The translations under genes and the position numbers were made by a program. This document shows positions 24,141-34,817 of a stretch of 64,000 nucleotides of DNA, one piece after another. The stretch's first letter is position 1. Each line of letters opens with the position of its first letter. Under the pieces are notes generated by a model. The model did no database searches, had not been told where the DNA came from, and saw nothing but the letters and a program-made list of their open reading frames with translations. Source of the stretch: Gaiellasilicea sp963850995 (GTDB lineage: Bacteria; Actinomycetota; Thermoleophilia; Gaiellales; Gaiellaceae); assembly GCA_963850995.1 (NCBI GenBank), contig CAWKNQ010000004.1, positions 248,001 to 312,000 on the forward strand, given 5' to 3'.

Positions 24141-25223
24141 CTAGAGCGCCAGTGTTACCTTGCTCAGTCCACTGGGGCGATCCGGGTCGAGCCCTTTGGC
24201 CTGCGCGAGGGCCCAGGCGAGCAGCTGGCCCGGCGCGACGGAGAGGAGCGGCGTCAGCAGCTGCAGCGGCGGCGCCGGGACCGGCACGTAATGCGCCGCA
24301 GAGGTGATCTCGTGAGCGGCGGTGCCGCTCGCGACCAGCAGCGCTCCGGCTGCGCGGGCACTCGCGGCCGCTTCGCGCACGGCCGGCAGGCCCTCGTCCG
24401 CCGAGGCGATCACCCAGACCGGAAAGAGGCCGTCGATCGCGGCGACCGGCCCGTGCACGAGATCGGTGGCGGTAAGCGGCTCGGCGGCCACCCTGCACGT
24501 CTCGAGCAGCTTCAGCGAGATCTCCCGAGCGGTCGCGAACTCGGGGCCGCGGCCGATCACGAACATGCGGCCGACGAAGGCGAGCGACAGGGCCAGCTCG
24601 AAGATTCGCCGCTCGAGGACCGGCAGGAGCTCCTCGAGCAGGTCGGCGGTGCGCGCGATGCCGTCCACCAGCTCGGAGCCGCGCCCGGCCGCGAAGCCCG
24701 CGAGGAGCGCGAGCGCGGCCACCTGGTTCGAGTAGGTCTTCGTCGCCGCGATCGCGTGCTCTGAGCCGGCCGCGAGCGGAAGCACTGCCTCGGCGGCCTC
24801 GGCGAGGGCGGAGTCGGGCTCGTTCGTGATCGCAATCGTGAGCGCGCCGCGGGCCCTGGCGCGCTCCACGTACTCGAGCACGTCCGGCGTCTGGCCGGAC
24901 TGCGAGAGCCCGATCACGCCTGAGCCGCGGACGTCCACCTGGGCGCCGTAGTAGACGGAGAGCGAGATCGAGTCGCGGAGCGCCGTCCAGCCGGGAAGGA
25001 GGCCGAAGGCGTAGACGCCGTACGAGGCGGCGTTGTCGGAGGAGCCGTGGCCGACCATGCGAACGAGCGGGCTGCCGCGCCGCACGGCCTGGGTCGCGAC
25101 CGCGGCGTAGTCGCCGGCGTGCTCGAGGAGGCGGCGGAGAGCGGCAGGCTGCTCGCGGATCTCGGCCAGCAGCTGCGCCCCGGGCGGCCCCGGTGCAACC
25201 CGCGCTGCGGCCTCCACGGTCAC
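24141..25223 (-). CDS. SIS-domain aminosugar isomerase/deaminase (NagB-II/GlmS-C type)
   Basis: A 360-residue protein with two sugar-isomerase (SIS) domains like the C-terminal half of GlmS without the glutaminase part. Phosphosugar-binding motifs are GHGSSDNAASYG, LSQSGQTPDVLEYVE and GSEHAIAATKTYSNQVAAL in the first domain and GRGPEFATAREISLKLLETC in the second. The C terminus LSKVTLAL resembles the GlmS tail that closes the active site. The likely reaction is glucosamine 6-phosphate to fructose 6-phosphate plus ammonia (NagB-II), which would complete the path from nagA. GTG at 25223 overlaps the gntR stop (GTGA). Its place between regulator and transporter supports the assignment; an alternative is an AgaS-type tagatosamine deaminase. 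Confidence 0.88.
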   Translation of the reverse strand: MTVEAAARVAPGPPGAQLLAEIREQPAALRRLLEHAGDYAAVATQAVRRGSPLVRMVGHGSSDNAASYGVYAFGLLPGWTALRDSISLSVYYGAQVDVRGSGVIGLSQSGQTPDVLEYVERARARGALTIAITNEPDSALAEAAEAVLPLAAGSEHAIAATKTYSNQVAALALLAGFAAGRGSELVDGIARTADLLEELLPVLERRIFELALSLAFVGRMFVIGRGPEFATAREISLKLLETCRVAAEPLTATDLVHGPVAAIDGLFPVWVIASADEGLPAVREAAASARAAGALLVASGTAAHEITSAAHYVPVPAPPLQLLTPLLSVAPGQLLAWALAQAKGLDPDRPSGLSKVTLAL

Positions 25224-25984
25224 GGCTCCTGGTCGCGCGGTGCGAACACGGGCGCCGCCGACGGCCGCTCGCGACGGTTCAGCTCGGTGACGAGCCGATA
25301 ACGGTCGCCGCGGTAGATCGAGCGGACGAACTCGACGATCTCGGTGTCCGACCGCGTCGTCCGCTCGAACTGGAACGCCGGCGAGTGGAGCGGGACGCCG
25401 AGGATCTCGGACTCCTCCTCGTTCGTCACCGTGGGCTCGATCGTCTGCACCCCGCCGACGATCTCGATCCCGTACCGCTCCGAGAGCAGGTCGTAGAACG
25501 ACGTCTGGTCGAAGTCCTCCCGCGTCAGGCCGGGCACGAGGCGCTCCGGCACGTGGAGCGTCTCGATCGCCATCGACTCGTCGTCGGCGAGACGGAGCCG
25601 CTCGGCGACGACGATCCGCTCCGACGGCGAGACGTGCAGACAGCGGCCGAGGTAGGCTCCGGCATGCTTGACGTCGAGCGAGAGCGTCTGCGAGCCCGGC
25701 CGCATCCCGCGCCGGCGCATCTCCTCGCTGAACGACGTCATCGTCAGCTCCTGCGCGATTTTCGGCTCGCGGACGAACGTGCCGCTGCCGCGGCGCCGCA
25801 CGAGGTAGCCCTCGCGCGCAAGCTCGTCGATCGCGGCGCGCACGGTGAGGCGCGAGACGCCGAAGTCCTGGCTCAACTGGCGCTCGGAGGGGATCGCGTG
25901 CCCGACGCCGACGCGCTCGATCAGGTCGAAGACTTGGTCACGCGTCCGGCTCTGCTTGGTGATGCGCTGCTCGGTTGCGGCCAT
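25220..25984 (-). CDS. GntR/HutC-family transcriptional regulator (DasR/NagR type)
   Basis: A 254-residue repressor. It has an N-terminal winged helix (about residues 12-75; PSERQLSQDFGVSRLTVRAAIDELAREGYLVRRRGSG is typical) and a C-terminal UTRA effector domain (about 95-235) of the type that binds glucosamine-6-P or GlcNAc-6-P in DasR/NagR. Three DasR-like palindromes lie at the promoters it would control, one of them over its own -35 box, so autoregulation is likely. ATG at 25984 is chosen over the longer frame from 26029 because the latter would begin inside the promoter. It is co-transcribed with the SIS gene (GTGA overlap). Confidence 0.92.
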   Translation of the reverse strand: MAATEQRITKQSRTRDQVFDLIERVGVGHAIPSERQLSQDFGVSRLTVRAAIDELAREGYLVRRRGSGTFVREPKIAQELTMTSFSEEMRRRGMRPGSQTLSLDVKHAGAYLGRCLHVSPSERIVVAERLRLADDESMAIETLHVPERLVPGLTREDFDQTSFYDLLSERYGIEIVGGVQTIEPTVTNEEESEILGVPLHSPAFQFERTTRSDTEIVEFVRSIYRGDRYRLVTELNRRERPSAAPVFAPRDQEP

Positions 25985-25993
25985 CTGGTCCGC

Positions 25994-26023
25994 ATCGTAA
26001 CCGGTCGGCCGCGAACTGGTCAA
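25994..26023 (-). promoter_or_regulatory. gntR promoter overlapped by the operator
   Basis: Minus-strand -35 TTGACC (26023-26018), 18-nt spacer and -10 TACGAT (25999-25994), 9 nt before the ATG at 25984. The -35 box is inside operator 3. Confidence 0.6.
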
Positions 26024-26030
26024 TACCAAT
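26015..26030. promoter_or_regulatory. DasR/NagR-like operator 3 in the gntR-murQ divergent region
   Basis: ACTGGTCAATACCAAT keeps the ACTGGT/ACCA(A/G)T half-sites of the dre consensus. It covers the gntR -35 box and ends 3 nt before the murQ -35 box, so one site could control both divergent operons. Confidence 0.65.
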
Positions 26031-26033
26031 CCA

Positions 26034-26062
26034 TTGTGTTTCGCCGTCCCTGGTACTACACT
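26034..26062 (+). promoter_or_regulatory. murQ-nagA operon promoter
   Basis: -35 TTGTGT (26034-26039), 17-nt spacer and -10 TACACT (26057-26062); transcription should start near 26069. Confidence 0.5.
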
Positions 26063-26088
26063 CGGCGGTCATGAAAGGAGCCGGACCC

Positions 26089-26937
26089 GTGACGGAAGCG
26101 CGCGAAGCGCGCCATTCGGACATCGACCTGCGCTCGACGCTCGAGCTCGTCGAGTTGATCAACGAGCAGGACGCCCTCGTGGCTCCAGCGGTACGGGAGG
26201 CGGCCGTCGCGCTTGCAGCGGCGATCGACGCGATCGTCGAGCGGTTGGCCCGCGGCGGCAGGCTCGTCTACGTCGGGTCGGGCACGTCGGGGCGCATCGG
26301 TGTCGTCGACGCCGACGAGTGCGGGCCGACCTTCGGGCTGCCGGACGGCCGGGTCGTCGCGCGCGTCGCCGCGGACGGCGCGGCCGAGGACGACGCCGGC
26401 GCGGGCGCGGCATGCGTCGACGACGTTCGGGCCGAGGACGCGGTCGTCGTCCTCTCGGCGAGCGGCAGCACGCCCTCCGCACTCGGAGCGGCCCGGGCCG
26501 CCGCGGCTGCGGGCGCGCTCACGGTCTCCGTCGCCTGCGTCCCGGGCTCGCCGCTGGGCGAGCTGGCCGACCACGAGGTCGTCGCGGTTACCGGCCCCGA
26601 GGTGATCGCAGGCTCGACGCGGATGAAAGCGGGAACGGCACAGAAGCTCGTCCTGAACACGATCTCGACCGTCGCGATGATTCGGTTGGGCCGGACGTAC
26701 GGGAACCTGATGGTCGACGTCGTGGCGAGCAACGCCAAGCTGCGCGCACGTGCGCGCCGGGTCGTCGAGCTAGCTGCCGAGGTCTCGGCCGACGAGGCCG
26801 AGGCGGCGCTGACGGCCGCAGGCGGCGACGCGAAGGTCGCGATCGTCTCTCTGCTCACAGGCCGGCAGCCGGATGAGGCCAGACGACTGCTCGGCGACGC
26901 GGACGGCGTCGTGCGGCAGGCACTGGAGGGTGCATGA
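26089..26937 (+). CDS. murQ: N-acetylmuramic acid 6-phosphate etherase
   Basis: A 282-residue SIS-fold lyase cleaving the lactyl ether of MurNAc-6-P to give GlcNAc-6-P and D-lactate. MurQ hallmarks are the opening DLRSTLELVELINEQD, the phosphate loop YVGSGTSGRIGVVDADECGPTFG with the catalytic glutamate (DADEC), SASGSTPSALGAA, and the strongly conserved VIAGSTRMKAGTAQKLVLNTIST followed by GRTYGNLMVDV. GTG at 26089 has AAAGGAG 9 nt upstream; ATG at 26071, six codons earlier, is a possible leaderless start because the promoter predicts a transcript beginning there. nagA overlaps its stop (ATGA), so the GlcNAc-6-P product is passed to the next enzyme in the operon. Confidence 0.95.
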   Translation: MTEAREARHSDIDLRSTLELVELINEQDALVAPAVREAAVALAAAIDAIVERLARGGRLVYVGSGTSGRIGVVDADECGPTFGLPDGRVVARVAADGAAEDDAGAGAACVDDVRAEDAVVVLSASGSTPSALGAARAAAAAGALTVSVACVPGSPLGELADHEVVAVTGPEVIAGSTRMKAGTAQKLVLNTISTVAMIRLGRTYGNLMVDVVASNAKLRARARRVVELAAEVSADEAEAALTAAGGDAKVAIVSLLTGRQPDEARRLLGDADGVVRQALEGA

Positions 26938-28028
26938 GGCTAGGCGTCGAGGCAGCCGTCGTCGACGGCGTGCTCCTGCGCGGAGACGTCGAAGTCGTCG
27001 ACGGGCAGGTCGCCGCAGTCGGACTGAACGGCGGCGGCAACGGCGGCGGCATCGCGATCCCGGGGCTCGTCGACCTGCAGGTGAACGGCTTCGGCGGCGT
27101 CGACTTCGCGGGCGCGGACGGCCCTGCCTACCGCCGCGCGGGCGAAGCGCTCCTCGAGTGCGGCGTCACCGCGTTCCAGCCGACGCTGATCACGGCGCCC
27201 GAGGACGAGCTCGTCGCCGCGCTCGCCGAGGTCCCGCGCGAGCCCGTTGGGCCGCGCGTGATCGGCGTGCACCTCGAAGGGCCGTTTCTCTCTCCACTCC
27301 GCCTGGGCGCGCATCCGGTCACCGCCCGCCGCGACCCCGATCTCGCGCTGCTCGAGCGCCTGCTCGCGGCCGGTCCCGTCTCGGAGATGACGCTCGCGCC
27401 CGAGCTCGACGGCGCGCTCGAGCTGATCGACCTGCTCGGCGAGCGGGGCGTCGTCGTCTCCTGTGGGCATTCCGACGCGACCGCCGAGCAGGCCAACCGC
27501 GCGTTCGACCGCGGGGCGGCCACCGTGACCCATCTCTTCAACGCGATGCGGCCGCTCGGTCACCGCGACCCGGGGATCGCAGGCGCCGCACTGGCCCGCG
27601 ACGACGTCGTCGTCCAGCTGATTCTCGACGGGCACCATCTCGCCGACGAGACCGCGCAGGTCGTCTGGCGTGCGGCCGCGGGGCGCGTCGCGCTCGTCTC
27701 GGACGCGATCGCAGCGGCAGGCGTCGGCGACGGCAGCTTCCGGCTCGGAAGCGTCGACGTGGAGGTGCGGGACGGCGTCGCGCGCCGCGGCGACGGCGTG
27801 CTCGCAGGCAGCTCCTTGACGCTCCTCGAGGCCGTGCGGGGGCTGCACGCGCTGGGCGTGCCGCTCGCGGACGCCGTCGGCGCGGCCACGGCTGTCCCCG
27901 CGCGCGTCGCCCGCCGGCCCGACCTCGGCTCGCTCTCTCCCGGCGCCGCGGCGGACGTCGTCGTCCTCGACGACGCGCTCGAGCTCCGGACCGTGCTCGT
28001 CGGCGGCGAGCACCTCGTAGCCGCCTAG
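26934..28028 (+). CDS. nagA: N-acetylglucosamine-6-phosphate deacetylase
   Basis: A 364-residue amidohydrolase that converts GlcNAc-6-P to glucosamine-6-P and acetate. Metal and substrate motifs follow family order: PGLVDLQVNGFGGVDF, GVHLEGPFLSP (metal-ligand Glu), SCGHSDATAEQ, VTHLFNAMRPL and ILDGHHLADE (His ligands), and ALVSDAIAAAG (catalytic Asp). The C terminus returns to the small beta-sandwich subdomain (GSLSPGAAADVVVLDD). It is coupled to murQ by ATGA and followed 6 nt later by an ABC ATPase gene, giving a murQ-nagA-msiK order under the DasR-like site. Confidence 0.96.
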   Translation: MRLGVEAAVVDGVLLRGDVEVVDGQVAAVGLNGGGNGGGIAIPGLVDLQVNGFGGVDFAGADGPAYRRAGEALLECGVTAFQPTLITAPEDELVAALAEVPREPVGPRVIGVHLEGPFLSPLRLGAHPVTARRDPDLALLERLLAAGPVSEMTLAPELDGALELIDLLGERGVVVSCGHSDATAEQANRAFDRGAATVTHLFNAMRPLGHRDPGIAGAALARDDVVVQLILDGHHLADETAQVVWRAAAGRVALVSDAIAAAGVGDGSFRLGSVDVEVRDGVARRGDGVLAGSSLTLLEAVRGLHALGVPLADAVGAATAVPARVARRPDLGSLSPGAAADVVVLDDALELRTVLVGGEHLVAA

Positions 28029-28034
28029 GCAGAG

Positions 28035-29214
<1,180 letters not shown>

Positions 29215-29224
29215 CCGGGCGGCG

Positions 29225-29902
29225 TCAGACCCGCCGCTTCTCGAGCCGCGCGGCCAGCCGGGTGAGGGGGAAGCAGATCAGGAAGAAGATGACGGCGATG
29301 AAAGCGAAGATCTCGAACGCGTGAATCTCGCCGAGCCCGATCGGGGGGATGAACGTCAACCGCTCCGACTGTGACTTGCCCGCTTGGAGCAGCTCGATAC
29401 CGCCGATCACCGCGGCCAAGGTCGAGTTCTGGATGATGTTCACGAGCAGGCCGACGAGAGGCGGCAGCAGCCGGCGGAGAGCCTGGGGGAGGATGACGTA
29501 CTCGTGCCGGCCGACCCAGCCGAAGCCGAGGGCCGCCGCAGCCTCGTGCTGCTCGCGGGGAATGGAGCCGACCGCCCCGCGCGTCGCTTCTGCGACCTGC
29601 GCGCTCCCCCAGAGCGTGAGCGCGATCGAGGTCGCCGCGATCGGACCGAACTCGAGTGTGGACGTGATCGACGGGAGCCCGAAGTAGACCATGAAGACGG
29701 TGACGAGGATCGGAAGTCCCCGGAAGATCTCGACGTAGAGGCGAATCAGCGCCTGCGAGGGGCGGAACCGGATCGTCAGGAGCGTCCCGAGCACGACACC
29801 GATCAGCGTGGCCCCGACGACAGAGACAGCCGCTATGAGCAGCGTCGCGGGAAGCCCCTCCGTGAGGATGTAGCGGACGACCGGTCCGGCCCAGTCGGGC
29901 AT
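29225..29902 (-). CDS. Polar amino-acid ABC transporter permease
   Basis: A 225-residue HisM/GltK-type permease with five predicted helices; the first follows MPDWAGPVVRYILTEGLPATLL. Family features are YVEIFRGLPILVTVFMVYFGLP and the coupling loop GSIPREQHEAAAALGFGWVGRHEYVILPQALRRLLPPL, then NIIQNSTLAAVIG. ATG at 29902 is preceded by CTGGAAGGGGCACTG, whose GGAAGGGG serves as ribosome-binding site and is the end of inverted-repeat element C. It pairs with the second permease at 30066, from which element C separates it. Confidence 0.93.
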   Translation of the reverse strand: MPDWAGPVVRYILTEGLPATLLIAAVSVVGATLIGVVLGTLLTIRFRPSQALIRLYVEIFRGLPILVTVFMVYFGLPSITSTLEFGPIAATSIALTLWGSAQVAEATRGAVGSIPREQHEAAAALGFGWVGRHEYVILPQALRRLLPPLVGLLVNIIQNSTLAAVIGGIELLQAGKSQSERLTFIPPIGLGEIHAFEIFAFIAVIFFLICFPLTRLAARLEKRRV

Positions 29903-29903
29903 C

Positions 29904-30067
29904 AGTGCCCCTTCCAGTGATGCTGTCTAGCTTCTGGGCTGCGAGCACCAAGCGAGAGGCCGCACGCGTCCGCGGCGCAGGCTGGCTGCCTGCGCAAGGG
30001 CGCGGGTGGACTCTCGCGCAGCGTGATCGCGGGCCAGAAGCGGGCGTGCATTGCTGGAAGGGGCACT
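29904..30067. repeat. Long inverted-repeat element C (164 bp)
   Basis: The ends AGTGCCCCTTCCAG (29904-29917) and CTGGAAGGGGCACT (30054-30067) are perfect complements and identical to the ends of element B. The arms pair further in (GCTTCTGG with CCAGAAGC; GCGAGAG with CTCTCGC), and the exact centre is a hairpin GCGCAGGC/GCCTGCGC (29975-29982/29988-29995). Length equals element B (164 bp). The core strands of elements A and B are not conserved here, so it is a relative by ends and architecture only. It fills the whole gap between two permease genes. Confidence 0.75.
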
Positions 30068-30737
30068 AGCGCGCCTCCGGAAGGGCGAGCCTCGCCTCGA
30101 GGAGGCGAATCGCCGCCGAGAGGCTCCAGACGAGGGTCAGGTAGACGATGGCGAGCACCGTGAGCGCCTCCAGTGTCTCGAGAGAGAGGCTGGAGATGTT
30201 GATCGCCGTCGTCGTCAGCTCGGAGTAGCCGATCACGTACATCAGCGAGGTGTTCTTGACGACGGAGATGTAGGTGTTGATCGACGACGGCAGCGAGATG
30301 CGCCCGCCGATCGGCAGCGTCACGTTGAGGAACGTGCCGAGCCGCCCGAAGCCGAGCGCGGACGCCGCCTCGCGGTAGCGGTGCGGCACCGCCTCGAACC
30401 CCGCCCGGAAGTTCTCGGTGTTGAACGCGCCGCCCCAGATCGTCACCGAGAGCCAGGCGACCGTGAACGCATCGAGACGGATCCCCACCTGCGGCAGCGC
30501 GAAGAAGAGCATGAAGATCTGGACGAGGATCGGCGTATTGCGAATCACCTCGACGTAGACCGCGGCGATCTGGCTCACGACAGGGACGCGGTGAGCGCGG
30601 GCGGCGCCGAGGACCGAGCCGATCAGGAACGCCCCGGCGATCGCAATCGCCGAGACCTTCAAGGTGTTCTGGAACGCGTCGAGGAGCTCGTCCCAGTTCT
30701 CGGTGACGAACGCGGAGAGGTCGTAGGCAAGCAGCAC
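30066..30737 (-). CDS. Polar amino-acid ABC transporter permease
   Basis: A 223-residue HisQ/GlnP-type permease starting with GTG at 30737. It shows AVYVEVIRNTPILVQIFMLFFALP and the EAA loop VPHRYREAASALGFGRLGTFLNVTLPIGGRISLPSSINTYISVVKNTSLMYVIG, both typical of this family, and five hydrophobic segments. It is the third gene of the operon glnQ-like, binding protein, permease, permease, separated from the binding-protein gene by a 14-bp stem-loop. Its stop codon overlaps the last 2 nt of element C. Confidence 0.93.
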   Translation of the reverse strand: MLLAYDLSAFVTENWDELLDAFQNTLKVSAIAIAGAFLIGSVLGAARAHRVPVVSQIAAVYVEVIRNTPILVQIFMLFFALPQVGIRLDAFTVAWLSVTIWGGAFNTENFRAGFEAVPHRYREAASALGFGRLGTFLNVTLPIGGRISLPSSINTYISVVKNTSLMYVIGYSELTTTAINISSLSLETLEALTVLAIVYLTLVWSLSAAIRLLEARLALPEAR

Positions 30738-30754
30738 GGCTCAGCGCACGCACA

Positions 30755-30786
30755 GGGAAGCGGCCGCGTCGCCGCGGCCGCTTCCC
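30755..30786 (-). terminator. Intercistronic stem-loop between binding protein and permease genes
   Basis: GGGAAGCGGCCGCG (30755-30768) and CGCGGCCGCTTCCC (30773-30786) form a perfect 14-bp stem with loop TCGC. Such hairpins behind binding-protein genes commonly attenuate transcription or protect the upstream message, so that more binding protein than permease is made. Confidence 0.6.
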
Positions 30787-30811
30787 CTGGTCGTGGTCGA
30801 CCGGTCGATCC

Positions 30812-31729
30812 CTACGGACAAACGGTGTCGACGCTCGGCAAGTTCGCAGCCCGATACGTGAAGTCGTTGTTGGGCCGCAGAACGTTCCTCGAGAACGCGG
30901 GCACGAACCGCGGTGCGACGTTGTTCCTGATGATCGGCAGGAACTGGTCCTTCCGCTTCATGATCGCGAGCCGCGAGTCGACCCAGCGCTTCAAGGCAAC
31001 GTTGCCCTGACTGATCCCGATGCCGTACGGCCCTTCCAGGAACAGGTCGTTCGTGAGCTTCGTGTTCGGGTCGGACGCCGCGACGAGCGCGAGCGAGGAG
31101 TCGTCGAACATGACTGCGTCCGCCCGCCCCTGGTTGAAGGCCAAGAGCGCAGCCGTGACGCTGTCGACGACGATGGGCTCGGTCGTCGGGAAGCAGCGCC
31201 TCATCCAGCGGTCGTAGACCGAGCCCGGGGTGGTCGCCACGCGCTTCCCCCTGATGTCGTTCAGCGTCCGGATCGGCGAGTCGTTCTTGACGAGCAGCCT
31301 CCCGGTCGCGTTGTAGTACGCACGCGAGAAGTCGATTCGCGTGTCCCGGTCGGCCGTGTAGGTGAAGGTCGAGATGACCATGTCGACGCGACCCGTCGTC
31401 AGCAGCGGCTCGCGGGCCGCCGTCGGCGCACAGACGAACGACACCCGCTGCTCGCGCCCGAACGCATACCGCGCGAACCACTTGGCGATCTCGACGTCGA
31501 CGCCGGCGTTCTTGCCGCGGACGTCGATGTAGCCGAACGGCGGCGTGTCGCACTTGACGCCGACTATGAACCGGTTCCGCTTCTTGATGTCGGCGGGCAG
31601 CGTCGGCAGGGCCGGTGTCGCCTCCGCCTCCGCCGGTCCGGCCGTGGCGGCCGGCTGGGCCAAGCCGACCGTCGCGGCGACGACCGCGAATACAGCTACC
31701 GCAGCCGTCGCCAGCAGGATCTTCTTCAT
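30812..31729 (-). CDS. Polar amino-acid ABC transporter substrate-binding protein
   Basis: A 305-residue family 3 solute-binding protein. Signal peptide MKKILLATAAVAVFAVVAATVGLAQPA without a lipobox cysteine. Ligand-domain motifs: FIVGVKCDTPPFGYID, KNAGVDVEIAKWFARYAFG, VDMVISTFTYTADRDTRIDFSRAYY (the sequence pattern of GlnH/GltI-like proteins) and IRGKRVATTPGSVYDRWM. Three cysteines are present. The substrate is probably glutamate, glutamine or a related amino acid; the specificity is not decidable by eye. ATG at 31729 overlaps the ATPase stop (ATGA) and has GGAAGGAG 7 nt upstream. Confidence 0.93.
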   Translation of the reverse strand: MKKILLATAAVAVFAVVAATVGLAQPAATAGPAEAEATPALPTLPADIKKRNRFIVGVKCDTPPFGYIDVRGKNAGVDVEIAKWFARYAFGREQRVSFVCAPTAAREPLLTTGRVDMVISTFTYTADRDTRIDFSRAYYNATGRLLVKNDSPIRTLNDIRGKRVATTPGSVYDRWMRRCFPTTEPIVVDSVTAALLAFNQGRADAVMFDDSSLALVAASDPNTKLTNDLFLEGPYGIGISQGNVALKRWVDSRLAIMKRKDQFLPIIRNNVAPRFVPAFSRNVLRPNNDFTYRAANLPSVDTVCP

Positions 31730-32550
31730 GCAATTGCTCCTTCCTCGTCGGTGATGGTCAAGTCGTCCAGTGAATGCGCGAGGGCGAGCGAGCGGCGCAG
31801 GAACCGCCGCGTTCGCTCTTCGCGCGGGTTGTCGAGCACGGTCGCCGGGTCGCCCTGCTCGACGATCCGGCCTTCGTCCATGAAGATCAGCCGGTCGCCG
31901 ACCTCCCGTGCGAACTGCATCTCGTGGGTGACGACGAGCATCGTCATCCCCAGGTCTTTCGCCAGGTCGCGCACCACGAGCAGCACCTCGCCCACGAGCT
32001 CCGGATCGAGAGCGGACGTGACCTCGTCGAAGAGCATCACGTGCGGCTCCATCATCAGCGCGCGGGCGATCGCCACCCGCTGCTGCTGGCCGCCCGAGAG
32101 CTGGTGCGGGTGCTGGTCGGCCTTCTCCGACAAACCGACCTGCGCGAGCAGCTCGCGGGCGCGCCGCTCCGCCTCGGCGCGCGGCCGCTTGTGGATCCGG
32201 CGCGTTGCCAGTGTCAGGTTGTCGAGGACCGTCAGGTGCGGGAAGAGGTTGAACTGCTGGAACACCATCCCGATCCGCTGCCGCACGGCCGAGACATCCA
32301 CGCCCTTGCGCGTGATCTCCTCGCCCTCGAGAAACACCTTGCCTGCGTTCAGCGGCTCGAGCAGGTTGACGCAGCGGAGGAGCGTGCTCTTGCCGCTCCC
32401 GCTCGCGCCGATGATCGTCAGCACCTCGCCGCTCGCGACCTCGAGGTCGATCCCACGCAGAACCTCGTTGTCGCCGAAGCTCTTGTGGACGCCTTCGAGC
32501 CGGACGACCGGAGACGCAGGCGAGGCCGCAGCGCTCGCGCTCACGTGCAT
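31726..32550 (-). CDS. Polar amino-acid ABC transporter ATPase (GlnQ type)
   Basis: A 274-residue nucleotide-binding subunit: Walker A IGASGSGKSTLL, Q-loop GMVFQQFNLFPHLTV, signature LSGGQQQRVAIARAL, Walker B VMLFDEVTSALDPELV (DEVTSALD is typical of amino-acid importers) and switch VVTHEMQFA. The C terminus has the usual GRIVEQGDPATVLDNPREERTRRFL, followed by about 20 extra residues. It is first in its operon, ahead of the binding protein and both permeases. The start codon is ATG at 32550; the N-terminal Ser/Ala-rich 14 residues are not conserved-looking. Confidence 0.95.
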   Translation of the reverse strand: MHVSASAAASPASPVVRLEGVHKSFGDNEVLRGIDLEVASGEVLTIIGASGSGKSTLLRCVNLLEPLNAGKVFLEGEEITRKGVDVSAVRQRIGMVFQQFNLFPHLTVLDNLTLATRRIHKRPRAEAERRARELLAQVGLSEKADQHPHQLSGGQQQRVAIARALMMEPHVMLFDEVTSALDPELVGEVLLVVRDLAKDLGMTMLVVTHEMQFAREVGDRLIFMDEGRIVEQGDPATVLDNPREERTRRFLRRSLALAHSLDDLTITDEEGAIA

Positions 32551-32699
32551 TCCTCGGCTGTCGTCTCCCCCGTCACCTCGCCCACCCTAGTCAAGGAGAC
32601 GTCGAGATCGAAGTCAAGTTGGCGGCCAAGCAGCAGTCTGTTCACAGGGAGCAGTTCGCGCCACAGGACGCAAATGGTTCGGCGCGGCCGAGCAGCCGC

Positions 32700-34813
<2,114 letters not shown>

Positions 34814-34817
<4 letters not shown>

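Noticed and set aside
26071..26088. ATG at 26071 as the murQ start
   Set aside because: Possible as a leaderless start, but AAAGGAG is spaced ideally for GTG at 26089, where the conserved MurQ sequence begins; kept only as an alternative.
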